DNA of 64,000 nt from Epiperipatus broadwayi (taxonomy: Eukaryota; Onychophora; Udeonychophora; Euonychophora; Peripatidae): the NCBI GenBank assembly GCA_028023455.1, contig JAQFVV010012510.1:3513420-3577419 (forward strand). The letters are read 5' to 3'. Positions 61,101 through 64,000 of the stretch are shown here, piece by piece (position 1 is the stretch's first letter; each line of letters opens with the position of its first letter). Below the pieces are notes generated by a model, which saw only the letters and a program-made list of their open reading frames with translations, had not been told where the DNA came from and searched no databases. A program made the position numbers and the translations under genes.

Positions 61101-62500
61101 CATTGCAAAGGAATAGACTTGAATGTACCTGTAATGTCTCTCATGTTAATATTTAATTGAGTATTCAGAAGTTAATGTGGGACTTCTTTTTCTAACAAGA
61201 TGCTAGGGTTTAAGAAAGCTATCTGTAAAATATTTGCATTGAAATCCCAAGTAGTACCTGCCTACTTTTTAAGATTATTTCTAGAAATTGATTTTGAAAT
61301 AATCTTAGATAAATGTAAAAAAGAAATTAGAATACAGTGTAATATTATTCTTAAATAGCATATGGTAGGATTGTGTTTCAGTCTATTATTGCAAAAGGTT
61401 ATATTCAGATTATGATATAATTATTTAGATGAAAAATTAAGCGTTTTGTTTTATTCGATTAAGAGTGAAAACCCAGTTTTTGAAAAAGGATTTCCCATTT
61501 TTAATATTGAGAGACTTTTTGTTTCAGGAAATTTTTTTTTTTTTTGAGAAGTCAAAGCAATATCATCATCATAAATGAATTTCCCGCATTCTGGCACTGA
61601 AAGGTCATTGATATTAAATAAAGCAGATGAAAGAACTGAACTTTATCTATGGTTAGATTATTTTGTAAAATTTTGTTTCTACTATGATTATTATTTAGTG
61701 TTAGTAGTATCATTTTTAAATTTATTTTGAAAGCTTTTTTCAGGGTAAGGTGTTAAAGATGAAACTTGCTCATAATAGGTTTTTTCCTGATGTAAACTTT
61801 GATTGTTCTACAGGTAGATGGTTCTCAGTTATTGGCAAAATTATTGTAGTATAATTTTTTAAAGAATTTTGTAGAATACACATAATAATTTTTTTGGATC
61901 ATTATTGGATTTATTTGATTATGTAATTGCTATAGTTTTTATCCCCAATTTTTTGGAATAGTGTTTTGTTTGATTCTAAGTTCTAAATTTTTAAAATTTT
62001 GGAAGTTTGCTATCTTCTGGAACTTTTTTTTATTTAAGACACTAAGGACAAGTTCGAATTCATCCATATATAATGGATTTATCATACAGATATTAGAGAA
62101 ACACTGTGGAAAAAAAACATTTGCAATTCTCTTCGATTGGTGCATTTTTTCATTCAATGGAATCTTAAATTTTGGAGTCTAGTATATAAGATTGTCAAAC
62201 TTATTAGCTGGTTTTCTTCATCAATTTCAGATGACTCATTTTTTAAATGAAAATAATTTCTATCCTTATGTTCATTTTTGAAACTTCCAAAATTTAGTAT
62301 ATGATTCCAACATAATAACTCTGAAATCAGAATTTATTATGCACTTATTAATTTATTTTAAAAATATAAAAGTCGAAAGAAAATGATAATCATCAATTCA
62401 ATTGTAATTTTATTATATAAATTTATATATTTATTAAAACAATTGTAAATTTTTTAGGGTGGTTTGCAATATAACATAGTGCCTTCTGAATTCACTGCAG
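4061..62500 (+). CDS. ACY1: Aminoacylase-1 (ACY1), 5' partial gene, 12 exons seen
   Basis: ACY1 is a cytosolic zinc-dependent M20 peptidase that hydrolyses N-acyl-L-amino acids, mainly N-acetylated ones, to the free amino acid and the carboxylate, salvaging amino acids after protein breakdown. Joined exons give 271 codons that align without gaps to vertebrate ACY1 as I know it (about 408 residues), so residue numbers coincide. Known functional residues are present: zinc ligands H80, D113 (bridging), E148 and E175, D82, catalytic base E147, and H206 of the dimerisation domain. The last zinc ligand (near H373) and the C-terminal part of the catalytic domain are outside the window. Coding sequence is under 2% of the gene span seen. 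No frameshift or stop occurs, so it looks functional. Confidence 0.97.
5400..6400 (-). pseudogene. LINE relic B with reverse transcriptase motif
   Basis: On the minus strand, 6128-6174 reads GLLQGSVLSSTLFNI, the palm-domain motif (G-x-x-Q-G-S-x-L-S-x-x-L-F-N-I) of non-LTR reverse transcriptases. The downstream catalytic YxDD box is not found next to it, which suggests a deletion near 6120. The part at 5400-5900 aligns with 60830-61270 of relic C (the C-terminal region of the same ORF). Many stops break the frame, so it is dead. Confidence 0.7.
6602..6632. repeat. 31-bp palindrome
   Basis: Arms TATAAAGTTAAGCAT and its complement flank a single A. It would form a 15-bp hairpin. No poly-U or other context gives it a role; it may be a minimal foldback relic. 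Confidence 0.7.
10629..10693 (+). CDS. ACY1: ACY1 exon 2 (residues 32-53)
   Basis: The 65-nt exon follows acceptor TTTTTAG| and ends GAG|GTAATT. It completes codon 32 (G from exon 1 plus CC, Ala) and adds 21 codons, ending in phase 0. The peptide continues the N-terminal helix (LNFLTNYAEDLNLPYNIVE), matching the ACY1 region between the substrate loop and the second strand of the catalytic domain. Confidence 0.95.
10694..12420 (+). other. ACY1 intron 2
   Basis: It is 1727 bp long. It holds a foldback with 29-bp arms (11972-12198) that encloses a stem-GAAAC motif, and a CTT-rich run near 11929-11945. The remainder, including 10700-11900, is AT-rich with no recognised gene or repeat. Confidence 0.7.
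11972..12198. repeat. Foldback element with 29-bp terminal inverted repeats
   Basis: The outer arms (about 11972-12002 and 12169-12198) are near-perfect complements containing AAGTCAAAAAACTTCACATAA. Inside at 12053-12097 lies CCTTGATAAAGTCCAT, a loop, ATGGAC, then GAAACGTTGG: a 6-bp stem (GTCCAT/ATGGAC) followed by GAAAC. This resembles the motifs at 1015, 33636, 46862 and 51742. Confidence 0.65.
12421..12525 (+). CDS. ACY1: ACY1 exon 3 (residues 54-88; zinc ligand H80, D82)
   Basis: Exactly 35 codons between AAATTTAG| and CCA|GTAAGT, phase 0 at both ends. It carries NSHTDVVPVF: H80 is a zinc ligand and D82 supports the catalytic base in M20 enzymes. The upstream ITWKGKDPSLPTLML is the strand leading into this site. 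All key residues are intact. Confidence 0.97.
14350..14570. repeat. R3 repeat, copy 1
   Basis: This segment resembles 16590-16815 in the same orientation, best around CTATATTAAATC (14388 and 16655) and the following 150 bp, with many substitutions and small gaps. No terminal repeats or coding potential were seen. It could be an old direct duplication or two copies of an unnamed transposon. Confidence 0.45.
16015..16260 (-). repeat. R1 repeat, copy 3 (partial)
   Basis: It starts with the shared terminal segment (AATAAACATCACATGATCACC at its left end, described here in part) and runs through the hammerhead-like segment to GCACTGCACCT, then stops. The ribozyme sense is on the minus strand, antisense to ACY1. 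Confidence 0.75.
16174..16227 (-). ncRNA. Hammerhead-like motif, R1 copy 3
   Basis: Minus strand: stem I UCCUCA with UGAGGA gives six pairs, and the U-G wobble of other copies becomes U-A here. The core is CUGACGA, which fits CUGANGA. GAAAC and GUC are intact. Stem II is the weak part (AGC/GCC with one mismatch). Confidence 0.45.
16496..16545. repeat. 24-bp tandem duplication
   Basis: TTTGATCTTTCATAACTGT occurs at 16500-16518 and 16524-16542, a direct repeat with period 24. Confidence 0.8.
16590..16815. repeat. R3 repeat, copy 2
   Basis: Second copy of the segment at 14350-14570, same orientation, diverged. It ends about 170 bp before exon 4. Confidence 0.45.
16989..17060 (+). CDS. ACY1: ACY1 exon 4 (residues 89-112)
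   Basis: Exactly 24 codons between TTGTTTAG| and CAG|GTAATA, phase 0 at both ends. It encodes the WKCDPFEA segment (W91, D94, P95, F96) and the start of the second metal motif, IYGRGTQ; the zinc-bridging D113 is the first codon of the next exon. RGTQD corresponds to RGAQD in vertebrates. Confidence 0.96.
17081..17121. repeat. (TA)n(TG)n microsatellite
   Basis: TA repeats pass into TG repeats with a single interrupting CG. It starts 20 bp after the exon 4 donor site, close enough to influence intron folding or splicing factor binding, though no effect can be shown from sequence. Confidence 0.95.
19347..19551. repeat. Three degenerate 68-bp tandem units
   Basis: Units start at 19347, 19415 and 19483 with AAAAGTAT/AAAGTGTCT, share a central A/T tract, then GA-GACAAGC or AATAAGCAAGTCAA and ATTCA. 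Identity between units is moderate, so this is an old minisatellite. Confidence 0.55.
21062..21138. repeat. (ATT/ATC)n microsatellite
   Basis: Imperfect trinucleotide array of ATT, ATC and ACT units over about 77 bp. Confidence 0.9.
22142..22281. mobile_element. MITE-like foldback with 46-bp inverted ends
   Basis: Arms 22142-22187 and 22236-22281 start with TAATGTTCTGATATTTTGC and match at 44 of 46 positions, around a spacer of about 48 bp. No coding capacity. The near-perfect arms suggest a fairly recent insertion. Superfamily is unknown. Confidence 0.75.
22825..22879 (-). ncRNA. Hammerhead-like motif, R1 copy 4 (damaged)
   Basis: Minus strand: stem I UCUUCA with UGGAGA; relative to other copies, pair 2.4-1.4 changed from C-G to U-A on both sides, a clean covariation. 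Core CUGAUGA and GUC are intact, but GAAA reads UAAA, so this copy should be inactive. Confidence 0.4.
23279..23330 (+). ncRNA. Hammerhead-like motif, R1 copy 5 (damaged)
   Basis: Core CTGATGA and GAAAC are intact and stem II is AGC/GCU, but the triplet is AUC and stem I (UUUUCA with UGGGUA) has one mismatch. Confidence 0.35.
23610..23876. mobile_element. Foldback element, arms over 100 bp
   Basis: Inverted arms (about 23610-23726 and 23740-23876) include GGCATCACATGATTTT and TACCAACTGAAG with their complements; the right arm is interrupted by a 17-T run. The core arms are well matched and decay outwards. No coding sequence. Confidence 0.7.
24671..24829. repeat. Inverted repeat with about 28-bp arms
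   Basis: GGTACTCATACATTTGTCC-type sequence at 24671-24700 is complementary to 24802-24829 with two or three mismatches. The roughly 100-bp interior is slightly GC-richer than its surroundings and unrecognised. Possibly a small DNA transposon relic. Confidence 0.55.
25030..25052 (+). CDS. ACY1: ACY1 exon 5, 23-nt microexon (residues 113-119; zinc-bridging D113)
   Basis: Only 23 nt between TTATTTCAG| and CA|GTAAGT: DMKSVGI plus two bases of Gln120. It joins exon 4 (phase 0) and exon 6 (phase 2) in frame and supplies D113, the aspartate that bridges both zinc ions in M20 enzymes. Skipping it would shift the frame and remove the metal site. The next 1.6-kb inverted repeat starts 270 bp downstream. 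Confidence 0.95.
25785..26115 (-). repeat. R1 repeat, copy 6, nested in the long inverted repeat
   Basis: It runs from the TAAACTCTCCATA segment through the hammerhead-like block to the CTGAACTCAGTTCAGCATCC block. Ribozyme sense is minus. It sits in the loop of the 25323-26958 element, so it either was carried by it or inserted later. Confidence 0.75.
25879..25933 (-). ncRNA. Hammerhead-like motif, R1 copy 6
   Basis: Minus strand: stem I UUCUCA with UGGGGA (six pairs, two of them U-G), core CUGAUGA, GAAAC and GUC all intact. Stem II is weakened (AUC facing GCU). Confidence 0.4.
27056..27132 (+). CDS. ACY1: ACY1 exon 6 (residues 120-145)
   Basis: The 77-nt exon between TTTTTTTAG| and CCAG|GTGAGT completes Gln120 and encodes YLEAIRRL, a variable charged stretch, then RTIHITFVP, the strand leading to the catalytic glutamate. 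It ends with the first base of codon 146 (Asp, completed in exon 7). Confidence 0.96.
27212..27483. mobile_element. Foldback element, about 120-bp arms
   Basis: Arms 27212-27330 and 27355-27483 are complementary with moderate divergence (shared blocks TAACTCAAT-TATAGTGA, TTTAAAGATTTACAG and their complements), separated by only about 25 bp. It starts 80 bp after the exon 6 donor. Confidence 0.7.
27540..27905 (+). mobile_element. Possible transposon 3' end with polyadenylation signal
   Basis: A GC-richer patch (27700-27900) with a G-rich run, CTTGGCGATGAGACACAAATAA and an AATAAA signal stands out from the AT-rich intron. Such a layout fits the 3' end of a retroelement or a processed transcript. 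No coding frame or family was identified. Confidence 0.3.
32325..32527. mobile_element. Near-perfect 95-bp-arm hairpin (family P)
   Basis: Arms 32325-32419 and 32434-32527 are almost exact complements around a 14-nt loop, containing GACCTCTACAGGTCTTAAA and CAAGCTTACTCTTTGG. The same unit occurs in single-stranded form at 46505-46582 plus 47066-47375. The near identity of the arms suggests a recent event or gene conversion. Confidence 0.85.
33396..33735. mobile_element. Foldback element with stem-GAAAC motif
   Basis: Left arm 33396-33544 and right arm 33588-33735 are close complements; a partial direct copy of the inner left arm (33545-33586) fills the centre. At 33636-33665 the right arm reads CTGAAGA, A, GACTG...CAGTT, GAAACTGTT, the same hammerhead-like word order as in other repeats, with a weak 3-bp stem I. 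Confidence 0.75.
36057..36146 (+). CDS. ACY1: ACY1 exon 7 (residues 146-175; catalytic E147, zinc ligands E148, E175)
   Basis: The 90-nt exon between TTTTTTAG| and GAAG|GTATAT starts by completing Asp146 and carries DEEIGG: E147 is the general base and E148 a zinc ligand. It ends with CLDEG, where E175 is the next zinc ligand; the Gly codon is split with exon 8. It thus holds most of the active centre. Confidence 0.97.
36795..36930 (-). repeat. R1 fragment
   Basis: It contains the terminal ACATCAAGTGATTACCATTTC block, the AAAACAGTAATA block and the AGTAATCAACGGATGC block of R1, but stops before the hammerhead-like segment. Confidence 0.6.
37716..38480. mobile_element. Foldback element, about 355-bp arms, abutting exon 8
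   Basis: Left arm 37716-38070 and right arm 38126-38480 are complementary with scattered differences; the inner ends (AAGCAGTCATTAAATCACTA) are nearly perfect. The roughly 55-bp loop is AT-rich. The right arm ends about 50 bp before the exon 8 acceptor, so its likely branch point lies next to or within a potential long hairpin. Confidence 0.85.
38533..38589 (+). CDS. ACY1: ACY1 exon 8 (residues 176-194)
   Basis: The 57-nt exon between ATTGTAG| and TGGT|GTAAGT completes Gly176 and encodes LANPKDEYTVFYGERALW, matching the DEG-ANP-D-(F/Y)TVFY-ER-W segment of ACY1 that leads into the dimerisation domain. It ends with the first base of Trp195. Confidence 0.96.
39131..40302 (+). mobile_element. 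Candidate LTR with adjacent primer-binding site
   Basis: It begins TGTTGTAACAG and ends ACA, as LTRs do, and is followed after one T by TGGCGACTCTC (40304), a plausible primer-binding site. AATAAA lies just before the end. A direct repeat of CAGTAGC-GG-TTTCCGATACT occurs inside (near 39548 and 39624). The matching second LTR was not found, so the ends rest on motif alone. Confidence 0.4.
40399..40476 (+). pseudogene. Possible start of a broken gag-like ORF
   Basis: About 95 bp after the primer-binding-like site an ATG opens a frame of 24 codons before a TGA at 40471-40473; several stops follow. The position fits the start of gag in an LTR element, but the short peptide matches nothing I can name. 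Confidence 0.25.
42180..44190 (+). mobile_element. Possible LTR or leader of a second retroelement
   Basis: TATAAATA at 42328-42335 is followed by 11 C, a layout like a core promoter. Near the right end TGGTGTCGCCCTCTGTGATC starts at 44173, resembling a primer-binding site after an LTR end. The block is GC-richer than the flanking intron and has no open frame. The second LTR and any coding region are missing, so this remains tentative. Confidence 0.3.
44566..44639 (+). CDS. ACY1: ACY1 exon 9 (residues 195-219; H206)
   Basis: The 74-nt exon between TTTAATGCAG| and TTG|GTAAAT completes Trp195 and encodes the CTGNPGHGSRFIEDTAAEKL segment in full: GxPGHxS is the signature of the M20 dimerisation domain and H206 reaches into the partner active site. 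Ends in phase 0. An upstream AG at 44543-44544 would add an immediate TGA, so the chosen acceptor is the only workable one. Confidence 0.97.
45331..45654 (+). pseudogene. RTE-type LINE endonuclease fragment
   Basis: An open frame of 107 codons plus TAG starts WDIIGLCEVRRKDEE and continues with GHVLYYKGTN, GGVGFI, SDRVARLV and CVPTSAHS. This is the N-terminal half of the apurinic-like endonuclease domain of RTE-clade LINEs, the type often annotated as craniofacial development protein 2-like. A TAA precedes it in frame, and the 5' part (about 45130-45330) is in another frame. The reverse transcriptase is missing. The LINE lies in the same orientation as ACY1. A second, more decayed copy is at the right edge of the window. 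Confidence 0.8.
45965..46170 (-). repeat. R1 repeat, copy 7 (partial)
   Basis: It runs from AAAACAGGCAAAACTCTCC to the CTAGATCTTAGGATC block and then stops. Ribozyme sense is minus. Confidence 0.75.
46080..46132 (-). ncRNA. Hammerhead-like motif, R1 copy 7 (damaged)
   Basis: Stem I UCCUCA/UGGGGA and core CUGACGA are intact, as is GUC, but GAAA reads AAAA (G12 lost), so it should be inactive. Confidence 0.35.
46571..46582 (+). repeat. Target-site duplication, left copy
   Basis: TCTTAACTACAA here is repeated exactly at 47066-47077, flanking the foldback insertion. The unoccupied relative at 32393 reads TCTTAAACCACAA followed by GCTTAC, which confirms the insertion point. Confidence 0.85.
46583..47065. 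mobile_element. 483-bp foldback insertion with 12-bp target duplication
   Basis: Arms 46583-46790 and 46795-47001 are nearly perfect complements, meeting with almost no loop; about 64 bp follow the right arm. On the right arm, 46873-46905 reads GACTAT, A-rich loop, ATAGTC, GAAAC, and the left arm has the complement. Flanked by 12-bp duplicated target (46571-46582 and 47066-47077), it is a genuine insertion into family P DNA. Such a long target duplication fits retrotransposition better than cut-and-paste. Confidence 0.85.
47066..47077 (+). repeat. Target-site duplication, right copy
   Basis: Exact copy of 46571-46582, followed directly by the continuation of family P (GCTTACGCTTTGG). Confidence 0.85.
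49309..49755 (+). repeat. R1 repeat, copy 8, with terminal hairpin
   Basis: A 38-bp hairpin (49309-49346 with 49357-49394) made of the AACATCACATGATCA terminus starts the copy, followed by the CCAATCCTGCCTAAT block, the GTGTTTTCAAT block, the hammerhead-like block and the tail to GAGTTTTGCCTGTTTTA. It is the most complete single-sense copy together with copy 1, and sits in the ACY1 sense strand. Confidence 0.8.
49592..49648 (+). ncRNA. Hammerhead-like motif, R1 copy 8 (best preserved)
   Basis: Stem I UCCUCA (49600-49605) pairs with UGGGGA after the cleavage triplet; core CTGATGA at 49606-49612; stem II GGC/GCC around CACAA with an A facing an A at its base; GAAAC; then UA and GUC, giving a 2-bp stem III. 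All invariant hammerhead bases are present except that the usual G-C pair at the base of stem II is replaced by A-A, which in known hammerheads would reduce activity. ACUAGU around stem III is self-complementary, so a dimeric fold is possible. Confidence 0.5.
50482..50531 (+). CDS. ACY1: ACY1 exon 10 (residues 220-235)
   Basis: The 50-nt exon between TTCTTTATAG| and TCAAG|GTAAGA encodes QKIINKFLEFRQKEKS, the amphipathic helix of the dimerisation domain (vertebrate: KVVNS-LAFREKE). It ends two bases into Arg236. Confidence 0.95.
51511..51872. mobile_element. Foldback element with CUGAUGA-stem-GAAA motifs in both arms
   Basis: Inner arms 51601-51717 and 51729-51846 are close complements; outer 17-bp blocks (51511-51527 and 51855-51872) extend the symmetry past a left-side gap of about 70 bp. 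In the right arm CTGATGA is at 51742-51748 and GAAA at 51765-51768; the left arm, on the minus strand, has CTGATGA, A, GACTG...CAGTT, GAAACTGTC. Stem I is only 2 bp, so ribozyme function is doubtful. Confidence 0.75.
52353..52360 (+). repeat. hAT target-site duplication, left copy
   Basis: CTCTATAT, repeated exactly at 53275-53282. It fits the hAT preference for an 8-bp target with a central TA-like core. Confidence 0.85.
52801..52960 (+). repeat. R2 repeat, copy 1, inside the hAT element
   Basis: It shares the hammerhead-like block and the TAGAGATTTTAAAT...TTTCTCTT...CATT/CTTATCAATAA block with 59180-59370 and 59636-59790. It lies wholly within the hAT element, so it was captured or inserted later. 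Confidence 0.7.
52811..52862 (+). ncRNA. Hammerhead-like motif in R2 copy 1
   Basis: Stem I UCCUCA with UGGGGA (six pairs), core CTGAGGT (52819-52825; the last A is U), perfect stem II GAGC/GCTC around a CAAAA loop, GAAAC (52839-52843), then a loop and UUC. Stem II is better than in R1, but A9 is lost. Confidence 0.4.
53275..53282 (+). repeat. hAT target-site duplication, right copy
   Basis: Exact match to CTCTATAT at 52353-52360. Confidence 0.85.
54526..54841. mobile_element. Foldback element, about 145-bp arms, 227 bp before exon 11
   Basis: Arms 54526-54671 and 54697-54841 are complementary (shared blocks CTTAATCAGAAAGTAATCAG, GATAGAGACTTTTAAAAG, CTTATCTTTG), around a loop of about 25 bp. 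No coding sequence. Confidence 0.8.
55068..55131 (+). CDS. ACY1: ACY1 exon 11 (residues 236-257)
   Basis: The 64-nt exon between CTTATAG| and AAG|GTTTGC completes Arg236 and encodes LEKNRCLNLGDVTSLNLTLLK, matching the vertebrate LGxVTSVNLTKLEGG segment, the edge strand of the dimerisation domain. Phase 0 at the end. The donor GTTTGC is the weakest of the set. Confidence 0.93.
56271..56342. repeat. Short palindrome
   Basis: TCCATTTATAATTACT and its complement flank GCTTTCCAATTA, with outer partial complementarity (GATGTGTGG / CCACATA). Confidence 0.6.
56419..56810 (-). repeat. 3' LTR of the intron 11 element
   Basis: Direct repeat partner of 58692-59080. It begins TGTGCATTTGAATA. The inner end is approximate because the two copies diverge after ACTTTG. 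Confidence 0.8.
57407..57830 (-). pseudogene. Retroviral-type aspartic protease relic
   Basis: On the minus strand a frame at 57703-57407 shows the flap and C-terminal part of a Ty3/gypsy-type protease: VDVSGNIIEIVGSDILP and later LIRCDWFKPIGI, which resembles the usual LLGRDWL region. The catalytic D-(T/S)-G triad should lie just upstream, near 57790; there the sequence reads D-M-G with a frame break. The enzyme is therefore broken. Confidence 0.65.
57970..58020 (-). pseudogene. Nucleocapsid CCHC zinc-knuckle relic
   Basis: Minus strand: C-F-W-stop-G-K-Q-G-Y-I-K-K-D-C has the spacing of a retroviral-type CCHC knuckle, but the second Cys codon is a stop (TGA) and the His is Tyr. It supports a gag identity and shows the copy is dead. 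Confidence 0.55.
58210..58440 (-). pseudogene. Gag (capsid-like) relic
   Basis: Minus strand reads GYEELINKMSKHFNP, a stop, then GESIKQYGIALKKLFNECGY and ILLDQL. GES-x-x-x-Y-x-x-x-L-x-x-L is the typical core of retrotransposon gag proteins. One in-frame stop lies in the middle. Confidence 0.65.
58692..59080 (-). repeat. 5' LTR of the intron 11 element
   Basis: Partner of 56419-56810. It begins TGTGTATTCGAATA and ends near TATACACA. It contains a 14-bp insertion (TCAGAACTACATAC region) relative to the other LTR. Confidence 0.8.
59180..59370 (+). repeat. R2 repeat, copy 2
   Basis: Shares GTCTGAGGATGGGGATAAT, TAGATAGAGATTTTAAATGC and CTCATTATTTTAGTTTATAA with 59636-59790; offset between the copies is about 432 bp. 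A degenerate CTTGAGAA-stem-GAAACC motif lies near 59193-59226. Confidence 0.75.
59636..59790 (+). repeat. R2 repeat, copy 3
   Basis: Tandem partner of 59180-59370 with about 90% identity by eye over the shared 110 bp. With the hAT-borne copy, this is the third R2 in the window. Confidence 0.75.
59643..59690 (+). ncRNA. Hammerhead-like motif in R2 copy 3
   Basis: Core CTGAGGA (59650-59656, fits CUGANGA), stem II UGC/GCA around CAAUA with a U-U at its base, GAAAC (59670-59674), then CG and GUC with a self-complementary ACCGGU. Stem I is CAUC-UCA with UGA-A-GAUG: seven pairs with one bulged A. Sequence differs from R1, yet the layout is the same. Confidence 0.45.
60790..62230 (-). pseudogene. 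LINE relic C with reverse transcriptase motifs
   Basis: On the minus strand, 61560-61640 reads SVLSSALFNINDLSVPECGKF, cut here to a short description: the SxLSxxLFNIxxNDL palm motif, followed by FIYDDD where the catalytic YxDD box belongs. Further downstream (61139-60950), LPxLSYIPSLDIRKE-like sequence resembles the C-terminal region of Jockey/R1-type LINE ORF2. Upstream (62157-61939), DEFELVLSVLNKKKF resembles the linker before the reverse transcriptase. Frames are broken repeatedly. It is the best preserved of three related relics (also 1130-2200 and 5400-6400), all antisense to ACY1. Confidence 0.7.
62458..62500 (+). CDS. ACY1: ACY1 exon 12 (residues 258-271), last coding exon in the window
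   Basis: The 43-nt exon between AATTTTTTAG| and GCAG|GTAAAT encodes GGLQYNIVPSEFTA, matching the GG-x-x-x-N-V-I-P segment; N263 corresponds to a conserved residue of the dimerisation domain return strand. It ends one base into codon 272. The next exon, expected to continue with SFDFRV-like sequence, is not found before the window ends. Confidence 0.95.
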
Positions 62501-62735
62501 GTAAATATTTTTACTTTTTAATAAATAATTGTATGTATACTATACTTTCAATCCATTGTTTTTTAAGGAACCAGAAAAAATAATTGATGAAAATTATAGA
62601 TAGGATGCTATTTAATAATTATTCACAATATACAGTACACATAAACTATGATTTAACCGTTAGTTTTATAATTTAAAACATTTAACACTTATTATTTACA
62701 AAATGTATGTAGATATATATAATATTTAAGACGAA

Positions 62736-63245
62736 ACCTCAGTGCAACATTTACTAGAGATAATTGAAATGCCCTCTTACTATAGCATAAGCCTTTTTTT
62801 TTTTTTTGAAAAAGATTGTTCCTGTCTTTCATTTAGTTTTTTTCTTTCCTTTATATAGAGAAAAGTCTGAAATCCTTAAGATAGGCCACTGAATTTTTAA
62901 ATCCATCATGAAATTTATTTTCAGATATTTTTAAATTGATTCGCATTATTAGTTGACAAATCTGAGATATTTCTCAATTTGAATCTTTGTTACCCAAATT
63001 CAAATTGAGAAAAATCTCAGATTTGTCAACTAGTAATGGCAATCAATTTAAAAATATCTGGAAATAAATTTCATGATGGATTTAAAATTCAATCCCATAG
63101 TATAAGCATTTCAAGCTTTTATCTATATAAAGAAAAGAGACATGATGAAAGACAGGACTGATCTTTTATTGAAAAAAAATATTTGTGTTATGCTATGGCT
63201 AAAAGGAATTTAAGCTATTTATAGTAACTGTTGCATTGAGAATTA
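62736..63245. mobile_element. Foldback element, about 250-bp arms
   Basis: Arms 62736-62988 and 62997-63245 are complementary; inner blocks (GACAAATCTGAGAT, TTCAAATTGAGAAA, ATCCATCATGAAATTTATTT) are nearly exact, outer ones decay. The loop is only about 8 nt. It begins about 235 bp after the exon 12 donor. Confidence 0.85.
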
Positions 63246-63884
63246 ATCTTGAACATTAAGTAATATTTAGCACAATAAAATCTTTATATATAAAACTATA
63301 ATACAATAATTATATATACTAAAAATTGGAATTAATATTATTTATTGTTATTAGATTTTCTCCATTAAATTTTCTCTTTTCATTATTAAAAGTAAAAAAT
63401 TTAAAAATTGAATTGGCATCTTTTTACTTATGACAGATTTTACTACTTTAATTATCTATTTTTGAAAATGTTAAGACTTTTAATAGAAAACTATATTTTT
63501 AAAAGTTAATCTTTTCTAAGATAAAATAATGTGTTACTGTATTTCTGAATTGTAAAGATTAGAAGAAAGAAGATATAATTGTTATTTTCATTTTTTAAAA
63601 TAAAAATATCAATTTGAATCAAAACAGAAAAAACTATCGATACAGATAAATATTGCATCAGAGTTATGATTGCCAATGATAGCAAAAAAAAAAAAAAAAC
63701 AGTTCAAGAAGTAATGGATGTGTAATATTATAATATGCATTTCTATGGCTCTGAATTAGGGATAAAAGAATGAAAATATAAATGTGGAAAAATAGTTCAT
63801 TTTCCAGTCAAAAAAGATTGCATGAATGGAAAAAAAACAACAAATAATATTAAATGAAGCATTAATGAATTTTGTAAAGGCAAA

Positions 63885-64000
63885 TGAAAAGGTGAAAAGG
63901 CAATTGTTTTAAAAAATGAATATATACTTTTCTACAAGGGCAATAATATTGGGAACCAAGGATTTATTATAAATAAAAAAATAGACCAATATTGTGGAGA
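63885..64000 (+). pseudogene. RTE-type LINE endonuclease fragment, cut by the window edge
   Basis: One frame reads EYILFYKGNNIG, then INKK, paralleling GHVLYYKGTNIG and TNKKW at 45331-45654, and the DNA also aligns (CTACAAGGGCAATAATATTGG; TTGTGGAGA). It is more decayed than the other copy. The element may continue beyond the window. Confidence 0.65.

Larger units (their letters stand above)
55132..62457 (+). other. ACY1 intron 11
   Basis: It is 7326 bp long. It holds a short palindrome (56271-56342), a minus-strand LTR element (56419-59080), two R2 copies in tandem (59180-59790) and minus-strand LINE relic C (60790-62230). The 55140-56260 and 59800-60780 stretches show no gene or recognised repeat. 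Confidence 0.75.
62501..64000 (+). other. ACY1 intron 12 (partial)
   Basis: At least 1500 bp. It contains a foldback (62736-63245) and, at the edge, an RTE LINE fragment (63885-64000). No further ACY1 exon could be found. Confidence 0.75.

Noticed and set aside
62501-64000. Search for ACY1 exon 13 (SFDFRV-like sequence)
   Set aside because: No frame with a matching peptide between an AG and a GT was found; it must lie beyond the window.

Overview
This is an AT-rich animal genomic window from a genome with large introns. It carries one recognisable protein gene on the + strand: the 5' two thirds of aminoacylase-1 (ACY1, peptidase family M20). Twelve coding exons (814 coding nt, 271 codons plus 1 nt) lie between 4061 and 62500. 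All have GT-AG splice sites and the frame continues across every junction. Roughly the last third of the protein lies beyond the window. No second host gene, tRNA, rRNA or CRISPR array was seen.

The sequence does not name the organism. Exon-level similarity to vertebrate ACY1, long AT-rich introns crowded with foldback repeats, and an RTE-type LINE of the class often annotated as craniofacial development protein 2-like suggest a marine mollusc, most likely an octopus-like cephalopod. This is inference.

Layout. 1-4060: upstream DNA with two copies of a dispersed repeat (called R1 here), a LINE relic and a possible promoter zone. 4061-4154: exon 1, whose start codon is fixed by an in-frame upstream stop. 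Introns 1-12 hold nearly everything else: LINE relics on both strands, long foldback elements in introns 2, 4, 5, 6, 7, 9, 10 and 12, a non-autonomous hAT element with an 8-bp target duplication (intron 10), an LTR element with only gag/protease relics (intron 11), fragments of larger LTR elements (intron 8), and R1/R2 repeats throughout.

The most interesting signal is in R1. Nine copies, on both strands, share a short segment that can be drawn as a type I hammerhead ribozyme: a CUGANGA core, a small stem II, GAAAC, a 2-bp stem III ending in GUC, and a 6-bp stem I whose paired positions co-vary between copies. Two R2 copies have the same layout. R1 also shows a head-to-tail arrangement with a period of about 455 bp. 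This points to a retrozyme-like or Penelope-like ribozyme-bearing element. Ribozyme activity is not shown; some core pairs differ from the textbook hammerhead and several copies are damaged.

A second theme is intronic double-stranded RNA potential. About a dozen inverted repeats with arms from about 45 to 450 bp lie in ACY1 introns, some within 60-270 bp of splice sites. In a cephalopod this would be natural substrate for A-to-I editing.
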